From NCBI RefSeq assembly GCF_009866805.1, contig NZ_SIZW01000040.1, positions 372,001 to 436,000 on the forward strand: a DNA stretch of 64,000 bases. Direction: 5' to 3'. The translations under genes and the position numbers were made by a program. The number at the start of each line of letters is the position of its first letter. Positions within the stretch are counted from its first letter, which is position 1. Under the pieces are notes generated by a model. That model was not told the origin of the DNA and did not search any database. It saw only the letters and a program-made list of their open reading frames with translations. The stretch is from Schauerella aestuarii (GTDB lineage: Bacteria; Pseudomonadota; Gammaproteobacteria; Burkholderiales; Burkholderiaceae_B). This document shows, piece after piece, positions 8,561-17,388 of the stretch.

Positions 8561-9589
8561 TCACTCGCTTGGTTTGACGTTGAATGCCTTGACGATTTTT
8601 CCCCAGGCGTCGTAATCGGCTTTCATGAATGCGCCGAACTCGGCCGGCGTGGCCGTGGTGCGTACTTCCGCGCCCAATTCGGTCAGTTTCTGCTTCATGG
8701 CAGGGTCCTGCAGCGTGGCGTTGACCTCTTTGGCCAATCTGTTCTGGATGGTGCTATCGATGCCCGCCGGTGCGATCAATCCAAGCCAGGCACCCATGTC
8801 GAACCCGGGATAGCCTTGCTCGGCGACGGTGGGGACATCGGGAAACAGCTTACTCCTTACCGGCGTGCTGACGGCAATCGCCCGCAAGCGGTTCGACTTC
8901 ACCATTGCCAGCGTCGACATCATCGTGTCGAAGGTGGAGGTCACGCGCCCGCCGATGATGTCGGTCTGCACCTGGCTGCTGCCCTTGTACGGGATGTGCG
9001 TCATGCTCGTGCCGGATTTCGCCATCAACACCGACATGATGAGGTGGCTGGTCGTGCCGACCCCCGTGGTGGCGTAGGTGACGGTATTGGGTGAGGCCTT
9101 GGCTTGGGCAAGATATTGGGTCAGGTCGCGCGCCGGATTGTCCGGACTCACCACCAGCAGATAGGGCAGCCAGACGAGCATGCCGATCGGCGCGAAATCC
9201 TTGCGCGCGTCATACGTCAGGTTGGAATAGACGTGGGGGTTGATCGCTTGCGGCGCGGACGCGCCGATCATCAGCGTGTAGCCATCCGGCTTGGCGCGCG
9301 CGCCCATCGCCGCGCCGATCGAGCCGCCCGCACCGGGCCGGTTGTCGACGACGAATTGTTGACCCATGCGCTGCGTGAGTTGCTCGCTCAGCATCCGGGC
9401 CACGGCGTCCGTGGCCGTGCCGGGTGGAAAGCCGACGATGATCGTTACCGGCTTGGTCGGATAGGCTGCTTCGGCGCTCACGCCGCCACTCGCCAGCAAG
9501 AGTGGAATGCCAGCGACGCAGCGCGATACGACGGCAAGCCAGGCGCGGCGGGCGCGCAGCCTGGGGCGGACAGGGAAAGGGGAATGCAT
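8561..9589 (-). CDS. Bug/TctC-family periplasmic binding protein (first)
   Basis: The 342-residue protein has a Sec signal peptide ending near GVSAEAAYPTKPV. Bug-family marks follow: IIVGFPPGTATDAVARML, VVDNRPGAGGSIGA, KPDGYTLM, YATTGVGTTSHL, HIPYKGSSQ and FPDVPTVAEQGYPGF. It binds a small carboxylate in the periplasm for a tripartite tricarboxylate transporter, but no TctA/TctB membrane genes are in the window, as is common for the many orphan Bug proteins of Bordetella relatives. GGAG sits well before the ATG. It ends 18 bp before the aldolase start and is probably co-transcribed with it. Confidence 0.92.
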   Translation of the reverse strand: MHSPFPVRPRLRARRAWLAVVSRCVAGIPLLLASGGVSAEAAYPTKPVTIIVGFPPGTATDAVARMLSEQLTQRMGQQFVVDNRPGAGGSIGAAMGARAKPDGYTLMIGASAPQAINPHVYSNLTYDARKDFAPIGMLVWLPYLLVVSPDNPARDLTQYLAQAKASPNTVTYATTGVGTTSHLIMSVLMAKSGTSMTHIPYKGSSQVQTDIIGGRVTSTFDTMMSTLAMVKSNRLRAIAVSTPVRSKLFPDVPTVAEQGYPGFDMGAWLGLIAPAGIDSTIQNRLAKEVNATLQDPAMKQKLTELGAEVRTTATPAEFGAFMKADYDAWGKIVKAFNVKPSE

Positions 9590-9784
9590 GACAAGTCTCC
9601 GATTCTTATTGATGGACCCGCCATGCGTTTCACCGTGATGGCGCGCCTGCCGCCTGTTTTCTCAGGCGTACAGGGCACGATTGCATGTCTATTTCATTGC
9701 GACAAGCGTGCGCGCGAGGTAGCAGATAGCGCGGTTTTGCACAGATGGCCGGGCTGCCATGTTGCGATGCTGTGCATGCGGCCA

Positions 9785-10765
9785 TTACTCCAGCGACACG
9801 TTCGCGGCTTTCACAACCTTTTCCCACTTCGGAATTTCTCGCGCCACAAGCTGCTTGAATTCCTCCGGTGTGCTGGCGACGATCTCCACCCCTTGTTCGT
9901 TCACCTGCTTGACGACCTCGGGGCGGCGCAGTACGGCCGCCATGTCTTTGTTCACCCGCGCCACGATATCCTTGGGTGTGCCGGCAGGCGCCTGCACGCC
10001 GAACCACACGGTGACCTCATATCCCGGCACGCCCGCCTCCGCGACGGTCGGCACCTCAGGCAACTGCGTGGTGCGCTTGGTGCCGGTCACGGCCACCGCG
10101 CGCAGTTTGCCTGCCTGAATGTTGGGCAGCACATTGGGTACGTTGTCGAACAGCACATCGATATCGCCTGCAAGCAGTGCCGAGACGGCCGGCGCGCTGC
10201 CTTTGTAGGGAATGTGCGTGAGCTTGACGTCGGCCATCATCATGAAGAGTTCCATGGAAAGATGATTCGACGATCCTGCGCCGGTCGATCCGAAGTTGAT
10301 CTTGCCCGGATTTTTTTTGGCGGCCGCCAGCAGGTCGGCCACGCTCCTGATCGTTGAATCGCTGCGCACGGTCAGGATGTTCTGCGTGCTGCCGGCCCAG
10401 ATCACCGGTTCGAAATCGCGCACGGCGTCGTAGGGCAGCTTGGCGCCGTACAGCGCGGGAAGCGCCGAAAACGGCAGCGGCGTGATCAGGTAGGTATAGC
10501 CGTCGGGCTTGGCGCGCGCCACGTACTGATTGCCGATCAGGTTGTTGCCGCCGGGGCGATTTTCCACCACGACGGATTGGCTCCAGGCCTGCGTGAGATG
10601 CTGGCTGAGGATACGTGCAAGCGTGTCGTTGAAGCCGCCAGGCGGGTAGGGCACCACGATCGTGGCCTGATGCGAGGGGAAGTTCTGTGCCAGCGCGGTC
10701 GAGGCACTGCCAAGCGATGCCAGCGTCATGCACGCAAGTGCCAACGCCTTTTTCAGTCGTCTCAT
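9785..10765 (-). CDS. Bug/TctC-family periplasmic binding protein (second)
   Basis: The 326-residue protein has a signal peptide cut near TALAQNFPSHQ, then VVPYPPGGFNDTLARIL, VVENRPGGNNLIGNQ, KPDGYTYLI, FGSTGAGSSNHLSME, HIPYKGSAPAVSAL and LPEVPTVAEAGVPGYE. It shares the fold with the first Bug protein but differs throughout, so it is not a recent duplicate. GAGGAG precedes the start. It lies between the enolase-superfamily gene and the first Bug gene, 195 bp from the latter. No membrane subunits are nearby. The ligand is unknown. Confidence 0.92.
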   Translation of the reverse strand: MRRLKKALALACMTLASLGSASTALAQNFPSHQATIVVPYPPGGFNDTLARILSQHLTQAWSQSVVVENRPGGNNLIGNQYVARAKPDGYTYLITPLPFSALPALYGAKLPYDAVRDFEPVIWAGSTQNILTVRSDSTIRSVADLLAAAKKNPGKINFGSTGAGSSNHLSMELFMMMADVKLTHIPYKGSAPAVSALLAGDIDVLFDNVPNVLPNIQAGKLRAVAVTGTKRTTQLPEVPTVAEAGVPGYEVTVWFGVQAPAGTPKDIVARVNKDMAAVLRRPEVVKQVNEQGVEIVASTPEEFKQLVAREIPKWEKVVKAANVSLE

Positions 10766-10794
10766 TCCTGTCTCCTCGGCCCTTGTCGAGCCTG

Positions 10795-10899
10795 TGTTTT
10801 AAGGCTTTGTTTTGAGGCGTTGTTCCAAGTCTATGTTCTGAGGCTTCATCCCCGAATCGATGTTCTAAGGCTTCGCTTCGAGGCGTTGCTTTGAAGCTG
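10795..10899. repeat. degenerate 13-bp tandem array, 8 units
   Basis: The gap between the second Bug gene and the enolase-family gene is almost filled by head-to-tail units of 13 bases (one of 14). Examples are TGTTTTAAGGCTT, TGTTTTGAGGCGT, TGTTCTGAGGCTT, TGTTCTAAGGCTT and CGCTTCGAGGCGT, with consensus near TGTTYTRAGGCKT. It holds no gene. Confidence 0.75.
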
Positions 10900-10914
10900 T
10901 GACGCGCCCTGCGT

Positions 10915-12063
10915 TTAGAACTTCACGACATAACCGGGTCCATCGATCAAGGGGTACTGCCTGAACAGATCTTCGTCCACCTCCACACCCAAACCGGGTC
11001 CCGCAGGCGGTTCCACGCAACCGTCGGCGCCGATTTCGAACGTGGCGCCGAACATGTCGCGGAACGGATTGAAGTGCGATACGCACGCCTCGAAATAGCC
11101 GGCATTTTCAGTCGCCGCCAGAAAGTGCAGGCTGGCCGCGTGATTCAAGCCGGTGGCGGAGCTATGTGCATGAATCGGGATTCGGAAAGCGGACGCGAGC
11201 GCCGCAATGCGAATCCCTTCCGTGATGCCGCCGGTTTTGGACAGATCCGGTTGCCAGATCTGCACCGCACCTGCTTCAAGCATCTGGGCGAACTCGAATC
11301 GCATGAAGTGGTTTTCGCCGGCGGCGATCGGCACCAGTGGCGTGATTTTGGCGGCTTCGCGATACGAGGCGAAGTCATTGCAGGCAAACGGCTCTTCGAG
11401 CCAACCGGCCTGCACTTCTGCCAGCACGGGCAGCACGCGGCGCGCTTGCGCGATCGTGTAATTGGTATTTGCATCGGTGAGGATATCGATGTCGTCGCCC
11501 AGCACCTTGCGCACGTGCTTGATGCGGGCGATGTCGTCCTGGGCGGTGTCGCCAAAGCGCAGTTTGACGGCCTTGTAACCCCGGTCCACGTAGCTTTGTG
11601 CTTCGTCCGCCAGGCTCTCGGGCGGCTGAAAACCCATTGCGATACCGCCGGCGTAGGCGGGAATGCGGCGGCGCGACCCACCCATCAGCGCATACACCGG
11701 CAGATTGACGGCCTTGCCGCGGATATCCCACAACGCCATGTCGATGCCGGAGTAGGCGAGTGCGGCGCCCGCGCCCAGGCCATGGCTGGAGAACTGCATG
11801 CGGTGAATGCGCTGCCAGGCGCCGATCACATCGGTGGCCTCCAGGCCCATGATGAGGGGGCCAAGCGTGTTGTGGATCAGGCTGACGATGGCGCCGGCAC
11901 TGCGCCCTGGGTGGGCTTCGCCGTATCCCACGATGCCGTCATCGGTTTCGACGCGCACGATGATGGCGTCGCGCTTGAGGGTGCTGCCGATGCCCATGGC
12001 AACGGTTTTGCCTTCGGGCAGGCGAAACGACAGCGGAATCGCCGTCACCTTGATAATCTTCAA
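10915..12063 (-). CDS. enolase-superfamily (mandelate racemase/muconate lactonizing) enzyme
   Basis: The 382-residue protein has the capping domain at the N-terminus (about 1-125) and the barrel after it. Metal ligands are at D197 (TDANTNY), E224 (LEEPF) and E250 (AGEN), and a possible acid/base histidine lies in IPIHAHSSATG near residue 298. The second-strand base motif reads K167-L-R169 instead of the common KxK. The family abstracts a proton alpha to a carboxylate, giving dehydration, racemisation or cycloisomerisation. GAGGAGA precedes the ATG. It is the first gene of the unit with two Bug proteins and an aldolase, pointing to sugar-acid or related acid catabolism. Confidence 0.88.
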   Translation of the reverse strand: MKIIKVTAIPLSFRLPEGKTVAMGIGSTLKRDAIIVRVETDDGIVGYGEAHPGRSAGAIVSLIHNTLGPLIMGLEATDVIGAWQRIHRMQFSSHGLGAGAALAYSGIDMALWDIRGKAVNLPVYALMGGSRRRIPAYAGGIAMGFQPPESLADEAQSYVDRGYKAVKLRFGDTAQDDIARIKHVRKVLGDDIDILTDANTNYTIAQARRVLPVLAEVQAGWLEEPFACNDFASYREAAKITPLVPIAAGENHFMRFEFAQMLEAGAVQIWQPDLSKTGGITEGIRIAALASAFRIPIHAHSSATGLNHAASLHFLAATENAGYFEACVSHFNPFRDMFGATFEIGADGCVEPPAGPGLGVEVDEDLFRQYPLIDGPGYVVKF

Positions 12064-12223
12064 TGTTGTCTCCTCGGATCGGTTACCAGTGGTCCGTTCT
12101 CATGTGACTTCGGTATAACACGCAGCGCTCTTGGTGCGATGCAGAAGCGATATCGGGAGAATGGGGGATTGTGTTGTGGGTGTGTAGCCGATTACCAGAC
12201 GGATGAACGTTTTCAGATATTTT

Positions 12224-12248
12224 CATACCCATAATAATTATGGGTATG
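12224..12248. promoter_or_regulatory. palindromic operator of the toxin-antitoxin-like pair
   Basis: CATACCCATAAT and ATTATGGGTATG form a 12+1+12 perfect inverted repeat. It includes a -10-like CATAAT at 12230-12235, so a bound antitoxin would cover the promoter. The surrounding bases are AT-richer than the genes on either side. Confidence 0.65.
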
Positions 12249-12269
12249 ATAGAGCCGCTTCCCTTTCGA

Positions 12270-12557
12270 ATGAACGATGCAACGGTCCTTAGGATCGTGC
12301 GCAAGCTCGCAACTGACTCAATGAATGTACGACTTTTGTCGCACGCGAAGCTGCGCATGCGCCAACGCCGAATCACCATGACGCAGGTGTACGCGTGCCT
12401 ATGTCAAGGTGTCATTTCCGAGCCTACCCACCAGGATGTCAGGGGGGATTGGCGTTTCACCCTGACGCATCGGCACGCGGGAGACATCGTCAATGTTGCT
12501 GGTGCAATCAAAAAAGATGACAACGGCGAGTGGGTCGCAGTCATCACCGTTTTCTAA
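12270..12557 (+). CDS. DUF4258 protein, putative toxin
   Basis: The roughly 95-residue basic protein has LSHAKLRMRQRRITMTQVYACL, a hallmark of DUF4258 proteins (RelE-like fold, many of them in toxin-antitoxin loci), and ends in a short beta strand WVAVITVF. Start 12270 (MNDATVLRIVRKLATDS) matches the family N-terminus. An ATG at 12240 lies inside the operator palindrome and probably before or at the RNA start. No clear ribosome binding site is seen, as in many toxin genes. The partner gene begins 13 bp downstream. Base composition is below the genome average, suggesting acquisition by transfer. Function as an RNA-targeting toxin is inferred from the family, not shown. Confidence 0.8.
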   Translation: MNDATVLRIVRKLATDSMNVRLLSHAKLRMRQRRITMTQVYACLCQGVISEPTHQDVRGDWRFTLTHRHAGDIVNVAGAIKKDDNGEWVAVITVF

Positions 12558-12570
12558 GAGGGTGATATCC

Positions 12571-13002
12571 ATGTATCACTACACAGAATCAGGACTTCGA
12601 AACATTTATCTTTCGAATGGGTATAAGACCTTCCGGGACGATGACGGCACCGCCGTCTCGATAGCACACGCGGATGATTTACATCGTGTTATCGGAAGGT
12701 CCTTGGCAAGTAAGCCGCACCTGACGGGCACTGAACTTCGCTATCTCCGCAAGGAAATGGGCCTGTCGCAGAAAAGGCTTGCCGATCTGCTCGGCACCTC
12801 GGAGCAAACGGTCTCGCTATGGGAGCGTCGTGGCAGGATGCCAAAAGGATATGACCGATTGGTAAAGTTGCTCTACGTTGAATATCTCGATGGCAACGTT
12901 AAGGTTCAAGCCTGGATCGAACGGCTGATTGAACTCGACCTGCACCATCAGGATCGCGTAGTGTTTCAGACGACGAAAAGCGGCTGGAAGCTAGCCGCTT
13001 AA
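12571..13002 (+). CDS. XRE-type helix-turn-helix antitoxin/regulator
   Basis: The 143-residue protein has a short N-terminal domain opening with MYHYTESGLRNIYLSNGYK, followed by a helix-turn-helix at about 50-105 (GTELRYLRKEMGLSQKRLADLLG; TSEQTVSLWERRGRMPKG). This two-part layout is common for antitoxins next to DUF4258 genes and resembles MqsA/YgiT partners without their zinc-binding cysteines. AAGAGG lies 8-9 bases before the start. It probably neutralises the upstream protein and represses the pair through the palindrome at 12224-12248. Confidence 0.85.
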   Translation: MYHYTESGLRNIYLSNGYKTFRDDDGTAVSIAHADDLHRVIGRSLASKPHLTGTELRYLRKEMGLSQKRLADLLGTSEQTVSLWERRGRMPKGYDRLVKLLYVEYLDGNVKVQAWIERLIELDLHHQDRVVFQTTKSGWKLAA

Positions 13003-13016
13003 CGTTCAACGCGCGC

Positions 13017-14408
13017 TCAGCGATTCTTCGGCGTGCTGCCCGCGCCCAGATCCCAATACACCCCCGCCATCAACTGCAGCGCTTCACCCAGCAATGCAGG
13101 CGGCAAATGTTCGTTGGGCGCGTGCTGCGAGCAACCGGGATAGGAGTGCGGCACCCACACTGTCTTCAAGCCCAGCACATCGGTAAAGATATCGTTGGGC
13201 AACGATCCGCCGAGGTTCGGCAGAATGGCGGGTTTTTTGCCGCTGGTCTTGGCCAGCGACGCCACCACCCATTGCACCCAGGCATCGTCGGGATCGATGC
13301 GCGTGGCATGAAACATCACCTCGCGTGTGGGCGTAATGCTCACCATCGGAAAACCCTGGCGATCCAGATGGCGGCGCAAGGCGGGCAGGATTTCGTCGGC
13401 ATCGATGCCCACCACGAAGCGCAACTGGCAACGCGCCCAGGCGCGCGGCGGAATGGCGTTCACGGGGGTATCGGGATTGCCGGTCTTATACGCCAGCACT
13501 TCAAACGCGCACCAGCCGAACACGCGCTCGGCGGGCGAAAGGCCCGCTTCGCCCCAAGCCGGTTCGATCTCCGGACCATCTACGCCGCCATCGACCTCGC
13601 AGTCGGCCAGCGCGCGGCGTACCGATGCCGGCAGTTCTTTCGGCACCCATTCCGGAATGCGGATCTGACCCGTAGGCGAGATGATGCTGGCGATGGCGTG
13701 TGCCAATTGCGTGCCGGGATTGGAGATCAGCCCGCCCCAATTACCGGAGTGGTGGCCGCCGGCGCGTGCCTCGATCGCGAGGTCGAAATTGACGCTGCCG
13801 CGCGAGCCGAGAAATACCGTGGGCCGTTCGGCACTCAGGCGCGGGCCATCCGAGGCGATCAACAGATCGGCGCTGAAACGCGCTTTGTGTGCGTCGCACA
13901 GTTCGCGCAGGCCCACTGACCCCGTTTCTTCGCCCATCTCGATCAGGTACTTTGCGTTGAAGCCGAGCGTGCCGCGCGCTTCCAGTACCAGCCGCATCGC
14001 TTCCATGTTGATGGTGTGCTGGCCTTTGTTATCCGCAATGCCGCGGCCAAACCACACGCCTTCGTGCTCGGTGAGCGCCCACGGTTGCGTACCGGCTTTC
14101 CACTCGGCATCCAAGCCCCGTATGGTGTCGCCATGGCCATAGCCGAATACCGTGGGCAGTGCCGGATCTTCAATCCGTTCGGCATACAGGAAGGGCGCGG
14201 CCGCCTTGGGATGCGTGAGCGTTTCGCACGTGAACCCCATGGCTTCGAAGGCGGGCCGCATCAGGGTGTCCAGATATTGTGCCAGGACGGGCGCGCGATC
14301 CGGGTTCTGGCTTTCGGTCGGCATTTCGATGCGGGCGGCTAGCGTTTGGCGAAACGCGCCGGAGTCGAAGCATTTTTGGGCCAGGGCGATGACGGCGTCG
14401 CGGGTCAT
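13017..14408 (-). CDS. M20-family metallopeptidase/amidohydrolase
   Basis: The 463-residue protein carries the M20 di-zinc site: GYGHGD (H92, D94), RGIADNKGQ (D126), EMGEETGS (E160, E161) and a late histidine in PHSYPGCSQHAPNEH. The lid domain occupies about 195-320. It hydrolyses peptide or amide bonds of short substrates in the cytosol. Its start overlaps the stop of the Dpp-type ATPase by an ATGA junction, so it is the last gene of the transporter operon and probably acts on the imported compound. It is close to the DapE/ArgE/CPG2 group, but the exact substrate cannot be told. Confidence 0.92.
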   Translation of the reverse strand: MTRDAVIALAQKCFDSGAFRQTLAARIEMPTESQNPDRAPVLAQYLDTLMRPAFEAMGFTCETLTHPKAAAPFLYAERIEDPALPTVFGYGHGDTIRGLDAEWKAGTQPWALTEHEGVWFGRGIADNKGQHTINMEAMRLVLEARGTLGFNAKYLIEMGEETGSVGLRELCDAHKARFSADLLIASDGPRLSAERPTVFLGSRGSVNFDLAIEARAGGHHSGNWGGLISNPGTQLAHAIASIISPTGQIRIPEWVPKELPASVRRALADCEVDGGVDGPEIEPAWGEAGLSPAERVFGWCAFEVLAYKTGNPDTPVNAIPPRAWARCQLRFVVGIDADEILPALRRHLDRQGFPMVSITPTREVMFHATRIDPDDAWVQWVVASLAKTSGKKPAILPNLGGSLPNDIFTDVLGLKTVWVPHSYPGCSQHAPNEHLPPALLGEALQLMAGVYWDLGAGSTPKNR

Positions 14409-15373
14409 GAGGGCAAAGTCCTTTCTTCTGCGGGATAGAGGTGGCAGGCAATCAGTCCGTCGTCTCGTTTGACGAGCGGCGGGCGCACCGTGCTGCAGTG
14501 GGGCATGGCATCCTTGCAGCGCGGGTGAAACGGACAGCCTGAGGGCGGATTGACCGGATCGGGAAACGATAATCCCAGACCCATATCGGGGATACCCAAT
14601 CCGGTTTCGGGGGTGAGCACCGAGGCCAGCAGCGCCTGTGTGTAAGGGTGGCGCGGGTTGCGAAAGAGTTCGGCGGTCACGCCCGATTCCACCACACGGC
14701 CGAGGTACATCACGGCCACGTGGGTAGCGATGTGTTCCACCACGGCGAGATTGTGGCTGATGAACACGTACGTGAGGTTGAACTCACGCCGCAAGGCCAT
14801 CAGCAGATTCATGATCTGCGCCTGCACCGACACGTCCAGGGCGGAGGTGGGCTCGTCGCAGATCACGATCTCCGGATTCATCACGAGGGCGCGGGCGATG
14901 GCCACGCGTTGCCGCTGCCCGCCAGACAGTTGCCCCGGCGTGTTGTCGGCCAGCCGTGCGGGCAAGCCCACGCGCTCGAGCATGGCGATCGCTTTTTCCT
15001 GCTTCGGATTGGGCACACCATGCACCTCGAGCGGCAACGATACGATCGAGGCGATGCTGCGACGCGGGTTCAGCGACGAGTAGGGATCCTGAAACACCGG
15101 TTGCACCCGGCGCGCCATATCGCGGCGCGACATCGTGGTGATGTCCTGGCCTTCGAGCACCATGTTGCCGCTGGTGGGTGCGATGAGTCCGAGCAGCATG
15201 CGCGCCAGGGTCGACTTGCCGCAGCCGGATTCGCCCACGATGCCGAGCACCTCGCCACGCGCGACGGTGAGGTCCACGCCGTTGACGGCATGCAGGGTGC
15301 GGCGCGGCTTGAACATGCCGGTATTGATCGAAAAACTGCGGCTCAGTCCGCGGGCTTCTATCAGTGCGCTCAT
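14405..15373 (-). CDS. peptide ABC transporter ATPase, DppF/OppF type
   Basis: The 322-residue protein has Walker [10 protein letters not shown], signature LSGGQRQRVAIARAL, Walker B VICDEPTSALD and the C-terminal oligopeptide-transporter extension with CPFHPRCKDAMPHC. That cysteine set resembles the iron-sulfur motif reported in some Opp/Dpp ATPases. Start 15373 ([10 protein letters not shown]) overlaps the upstream ATPase stop by ATGA; a longer N-terminus would run back into that gene. It pairs with the DppD-type subunit to power import. Confidence 0.93.
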   Translation of the reverse strand: MSALIEARGLSRSFSINTGMFKPRRTLHAVNGVDLTVARGEVLGIVGESGCGKSTLARMLLGLIAPTSGNMVLEGQDITTMSRRDMARRVQPVFQDPYSSLNPRRSIASIVSLPLEVHGVPNPKQEKAIAMLERVGLPARLADNTPGQLSGGQRQRVAIARALVMNPEIVICDEPTSALDVSVQAQIMNLLMALRREFNLTYVFISHNLAVVEHIATHVAVMYLGRVVESGVTAELFRNPRHPYTQALLASVLTPETGLGIPDMGLGLSFPDPVNPPSGCPFHPRCKDAMPHCSTVRPPLVKRDDGLIACHLYPAEERTLPS

Positions 15374-16404
15374 GCGAACACTCCGTCCTCGGTTTTGATG
15401 CAGCGCCATTGCTGGCCTTGCGGGGTGCGGCGCACGGGGATGTCGCCCGCGCATCGGGGCTGTGCATAGCGGCAGCGGTCGCGAAACGCGCAGCCTTTCA
15501 AATCGCCCACCAATGACGGGACCACACCGGGAATCGTGCCCAGTTCGCCGCCCGGCAACGTGCGGCCCGGAACGGGAATACAGGCCATCAGGCCTTCGGT
15601 GTAGGGATGCATGGGCCGCGCGAAAATCTCGTGTACCGGGCCTTCCTCGACGATCTGGCCTGCATACATCACCGCCACATTCCTGGCGATGCGCGCCACT
15701 ACGCCCAGGTCGTGCGTGATGAGCACCATGGCAATGCCGAGCTCCGCCTGCAGATCCGCCAGCAATCGCAGGATCTGCGCCTGGATCGTGACGTCGAGTG
15801 CGGTGCTGGGCTCGTCGGCGATCAGCAGTTCAGGACCGCACATCAACGACATCGCAATCATCACGCGCTGGCGCAAACCGCCGGAAAGTTGATGTGGATA
15901 CTGGCCGAGACGTTGGCCCGCCGATGCGATGCCCACCTTTTCGAGCAGTTCGATCGCGCGATCGCGTGCCTGCGCTTTGGAGGCGCGGCGATGATAGATG
16001 TAGTGCTCCATCAGTTGCTCGCCGATGGTGTACGCCGGGTTGAGCGCTGTCATCGGTTCCTGAAAGATCATCGCCATCTTGTTGCCGCGCAGCGCATTGA
16101 TCCGGCTGCGGCCCGCGCGGCTCAAATCTTCGCCCATCATCGACAGGGTACGTGCGCTCCGCTTTGCAGCCTTCGGCAGCAGGCCCATGATGGCCAGCGA
16201 CGTCATCGATTTACCGCAGCCCGACTCGCCCACCAGGCACAGCGTTTCACCGCGGCGCACGGTAAACGAGATATCGCGCACGGCATGCAGCGGGCCGCGC
16301 GCGGTGGCGATGTCGACGTTCAAGCCTTGAACGTCCAGCACAACATCGTTGACGGCAGCCGTGGCATTGGCGAAGGAAAGGTCGAGCACAGTGGTGGTTG
16401 GCAT
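15370..16404 (-). CDS. peptide ABC transporter ATPase, DppD/OppD type
   Basis: The 344-residue protein has Walker [10 protein letters not shown], signature [15 protein letters not shown], Walker [13 protein letters not shown] and the C-terminal [14 protein letters not shown] extension. Start 16404 (MPTTTVLDL) lies four bases after the permease stop and is preferred to an upstream ATG inside the permease gene. It forms the heterodimeric ATPase with the DppF-type subunit. Confidence 0.93.
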   Translation of the reverse strand: MPTTTVLDLSFANATAAVNDVVLDVQGLNVDIATARGPLHAVRDISFTVRRGETLCLVGESGCGKSMTSLAIMGLLPKAAKRSARTLSMMGEDLSRAGRSRINALRGNKMAMIFQEPMTALNPAYTIGEQLMEHYIYHRRASKAQARDRAIELLEKVGIASAGQRLGQYPHQLSGGLRQRVMIAMSLMCGPELLIADEPSTALDVTIQAQILRLLADLQAELGIAMVLITHDLGVVARIARNVAVMYAGQIVEEGPVHEIFARPMHPYTEGLMACIPVPGRTLPGGELGTIPGVVPSLVGDLKGCAFRDRCRYAQPRCAGDIPVRRTPQGQQWRCIKTEDGVFA

Positions 16405-16408
16405 CGCG

Positions 16409-17386
16409 TCAGCCCCTTTCTTCAGGCGTGAGGAACTGGTGCAGCCCGTCGCCCGCCAGGTTGATCGCAAAGATCAACAGTGCCAGTGCGGACCCGGGAA
16501 TCGAGATCAGCCAGAACGAGAAGAACATATACGCCTTGGCCTCGGAAATCATCAGCCCCCACGAAGGCAATGGCGGTTGCACGCCCAGGCCGAGAAACGA
16601 GAGCGAGGCTTCAAGCAGAATCGCGCTGGCCGCCTCGAGCGTGGCGATCACGATCAGGTGCGGCACCACGTTGGGCAGCACTTCGCCGCGCACGATGCGC
16701 CAGGTCGAGGCGCCGGCCGCTTGTGCGGCGGCCACGTACTCCAGCGAGCGCACCTGTTGCGTGGCACTGCGCATCACGACCGCGAACCGGTCCCATTTCA
16801 GCAGCCCTAGCACCAGGATCACCACCCACAACGAGCCGCCGACGATGGCCACCGTGGCCAATGCCACCAGGATCACGGGCATCGAAAGCCGGGTGGTCAC
16901 GAGAAACGACACGACCATGTCGACTCGCCCGCCGAAGTAGCCCGCTGCCATGCCCATGACGGTGCCGATGATCCCGGAGATCAGGGCGACGCTCACGCCG
17001 ATGAGCAGCGAAATGCGCGCGCCGTAGAAGATGCGGGAAAGATAGTCGCGGCCAAGTTGATCGGTGCCCAATGGATGCACCCACGAGCCTTTTGGATACC
17101 AGACGGGCGGGATGGTGCGATTGGCAAGATTCTGCACATACGGATCGTGCGGCGAGATCCAGGGCGCGAGCAGGGCGATCAGCAGGATCAGCAGCAGGAT
17201 GCCGCCGCCGGTAAAGAGGGCCTTGTTGCGCCAGATGCGGCTGGCAAGCGATCGGCGTGTGCCGCGGCCGGCGCCGGGCGGCGGCGCAGCCGGTGGACCA
17301 TCTGCGATCGCCGCGCCGGTGAGCGTCTGGGCCGATTGCGCGGCGGGCATTCCGGCCGCGATGGGGGAAGGTGTGGTCAGCGACAT
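16409..17386 (-). CDS. peptide ABC transporter permease, DppC/OppC type
   Basis: The 325-residue protein has a Pro/Ala-rich N-terminal tail of about 50 residues, then a first membrane helix (LFTGGGILLLILLIALLAPWI), the OppC signature region WYPKGSWVHPLGTDQLGRDY and the binding-protein-dependent permease domain with the EAA loop (EYVAAAQAAGASTWRIVRGE). Start 17386 lies two bases after the DppB-type stop. Confidence 0.93.
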   Translation of the reverse strand: MSLTTPSPIAAGMPAAQSAQTLTGAAIADGPPAAPPPGAGRGTRRSLASRIWRNKALFTGGGILLLILLIALLAPWISPHDPYVQNLANRTIPPVWYPKGSWVHPLGTDQLGRDYLSRIFYGARISLLIGVSVALISGIIGTVMGMAAGYFGGRVDMVVSFLVTTRLSMPVILVALATVAIVGGSLWVVILVLGLLKWDRFAVVMRSATQQVRSLEYVAAAQAAGASTWRIVRGEVLPNVVPHLIVIATLEAASAILLEASLSFLGLGVQPPLPSWGLMISEAKAYMFFSFWLISIPGSALALLIFAINLAGDGLHQFLTPEERG

Positions 17387-17388
17387 GA

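Noticed and set aside
12240-12269. Toxin start at ATG 12240
   Set aside because: It lies inside the operator palindrome and about at the predicted transcription start; the family N-terminus matches ATG 12270.
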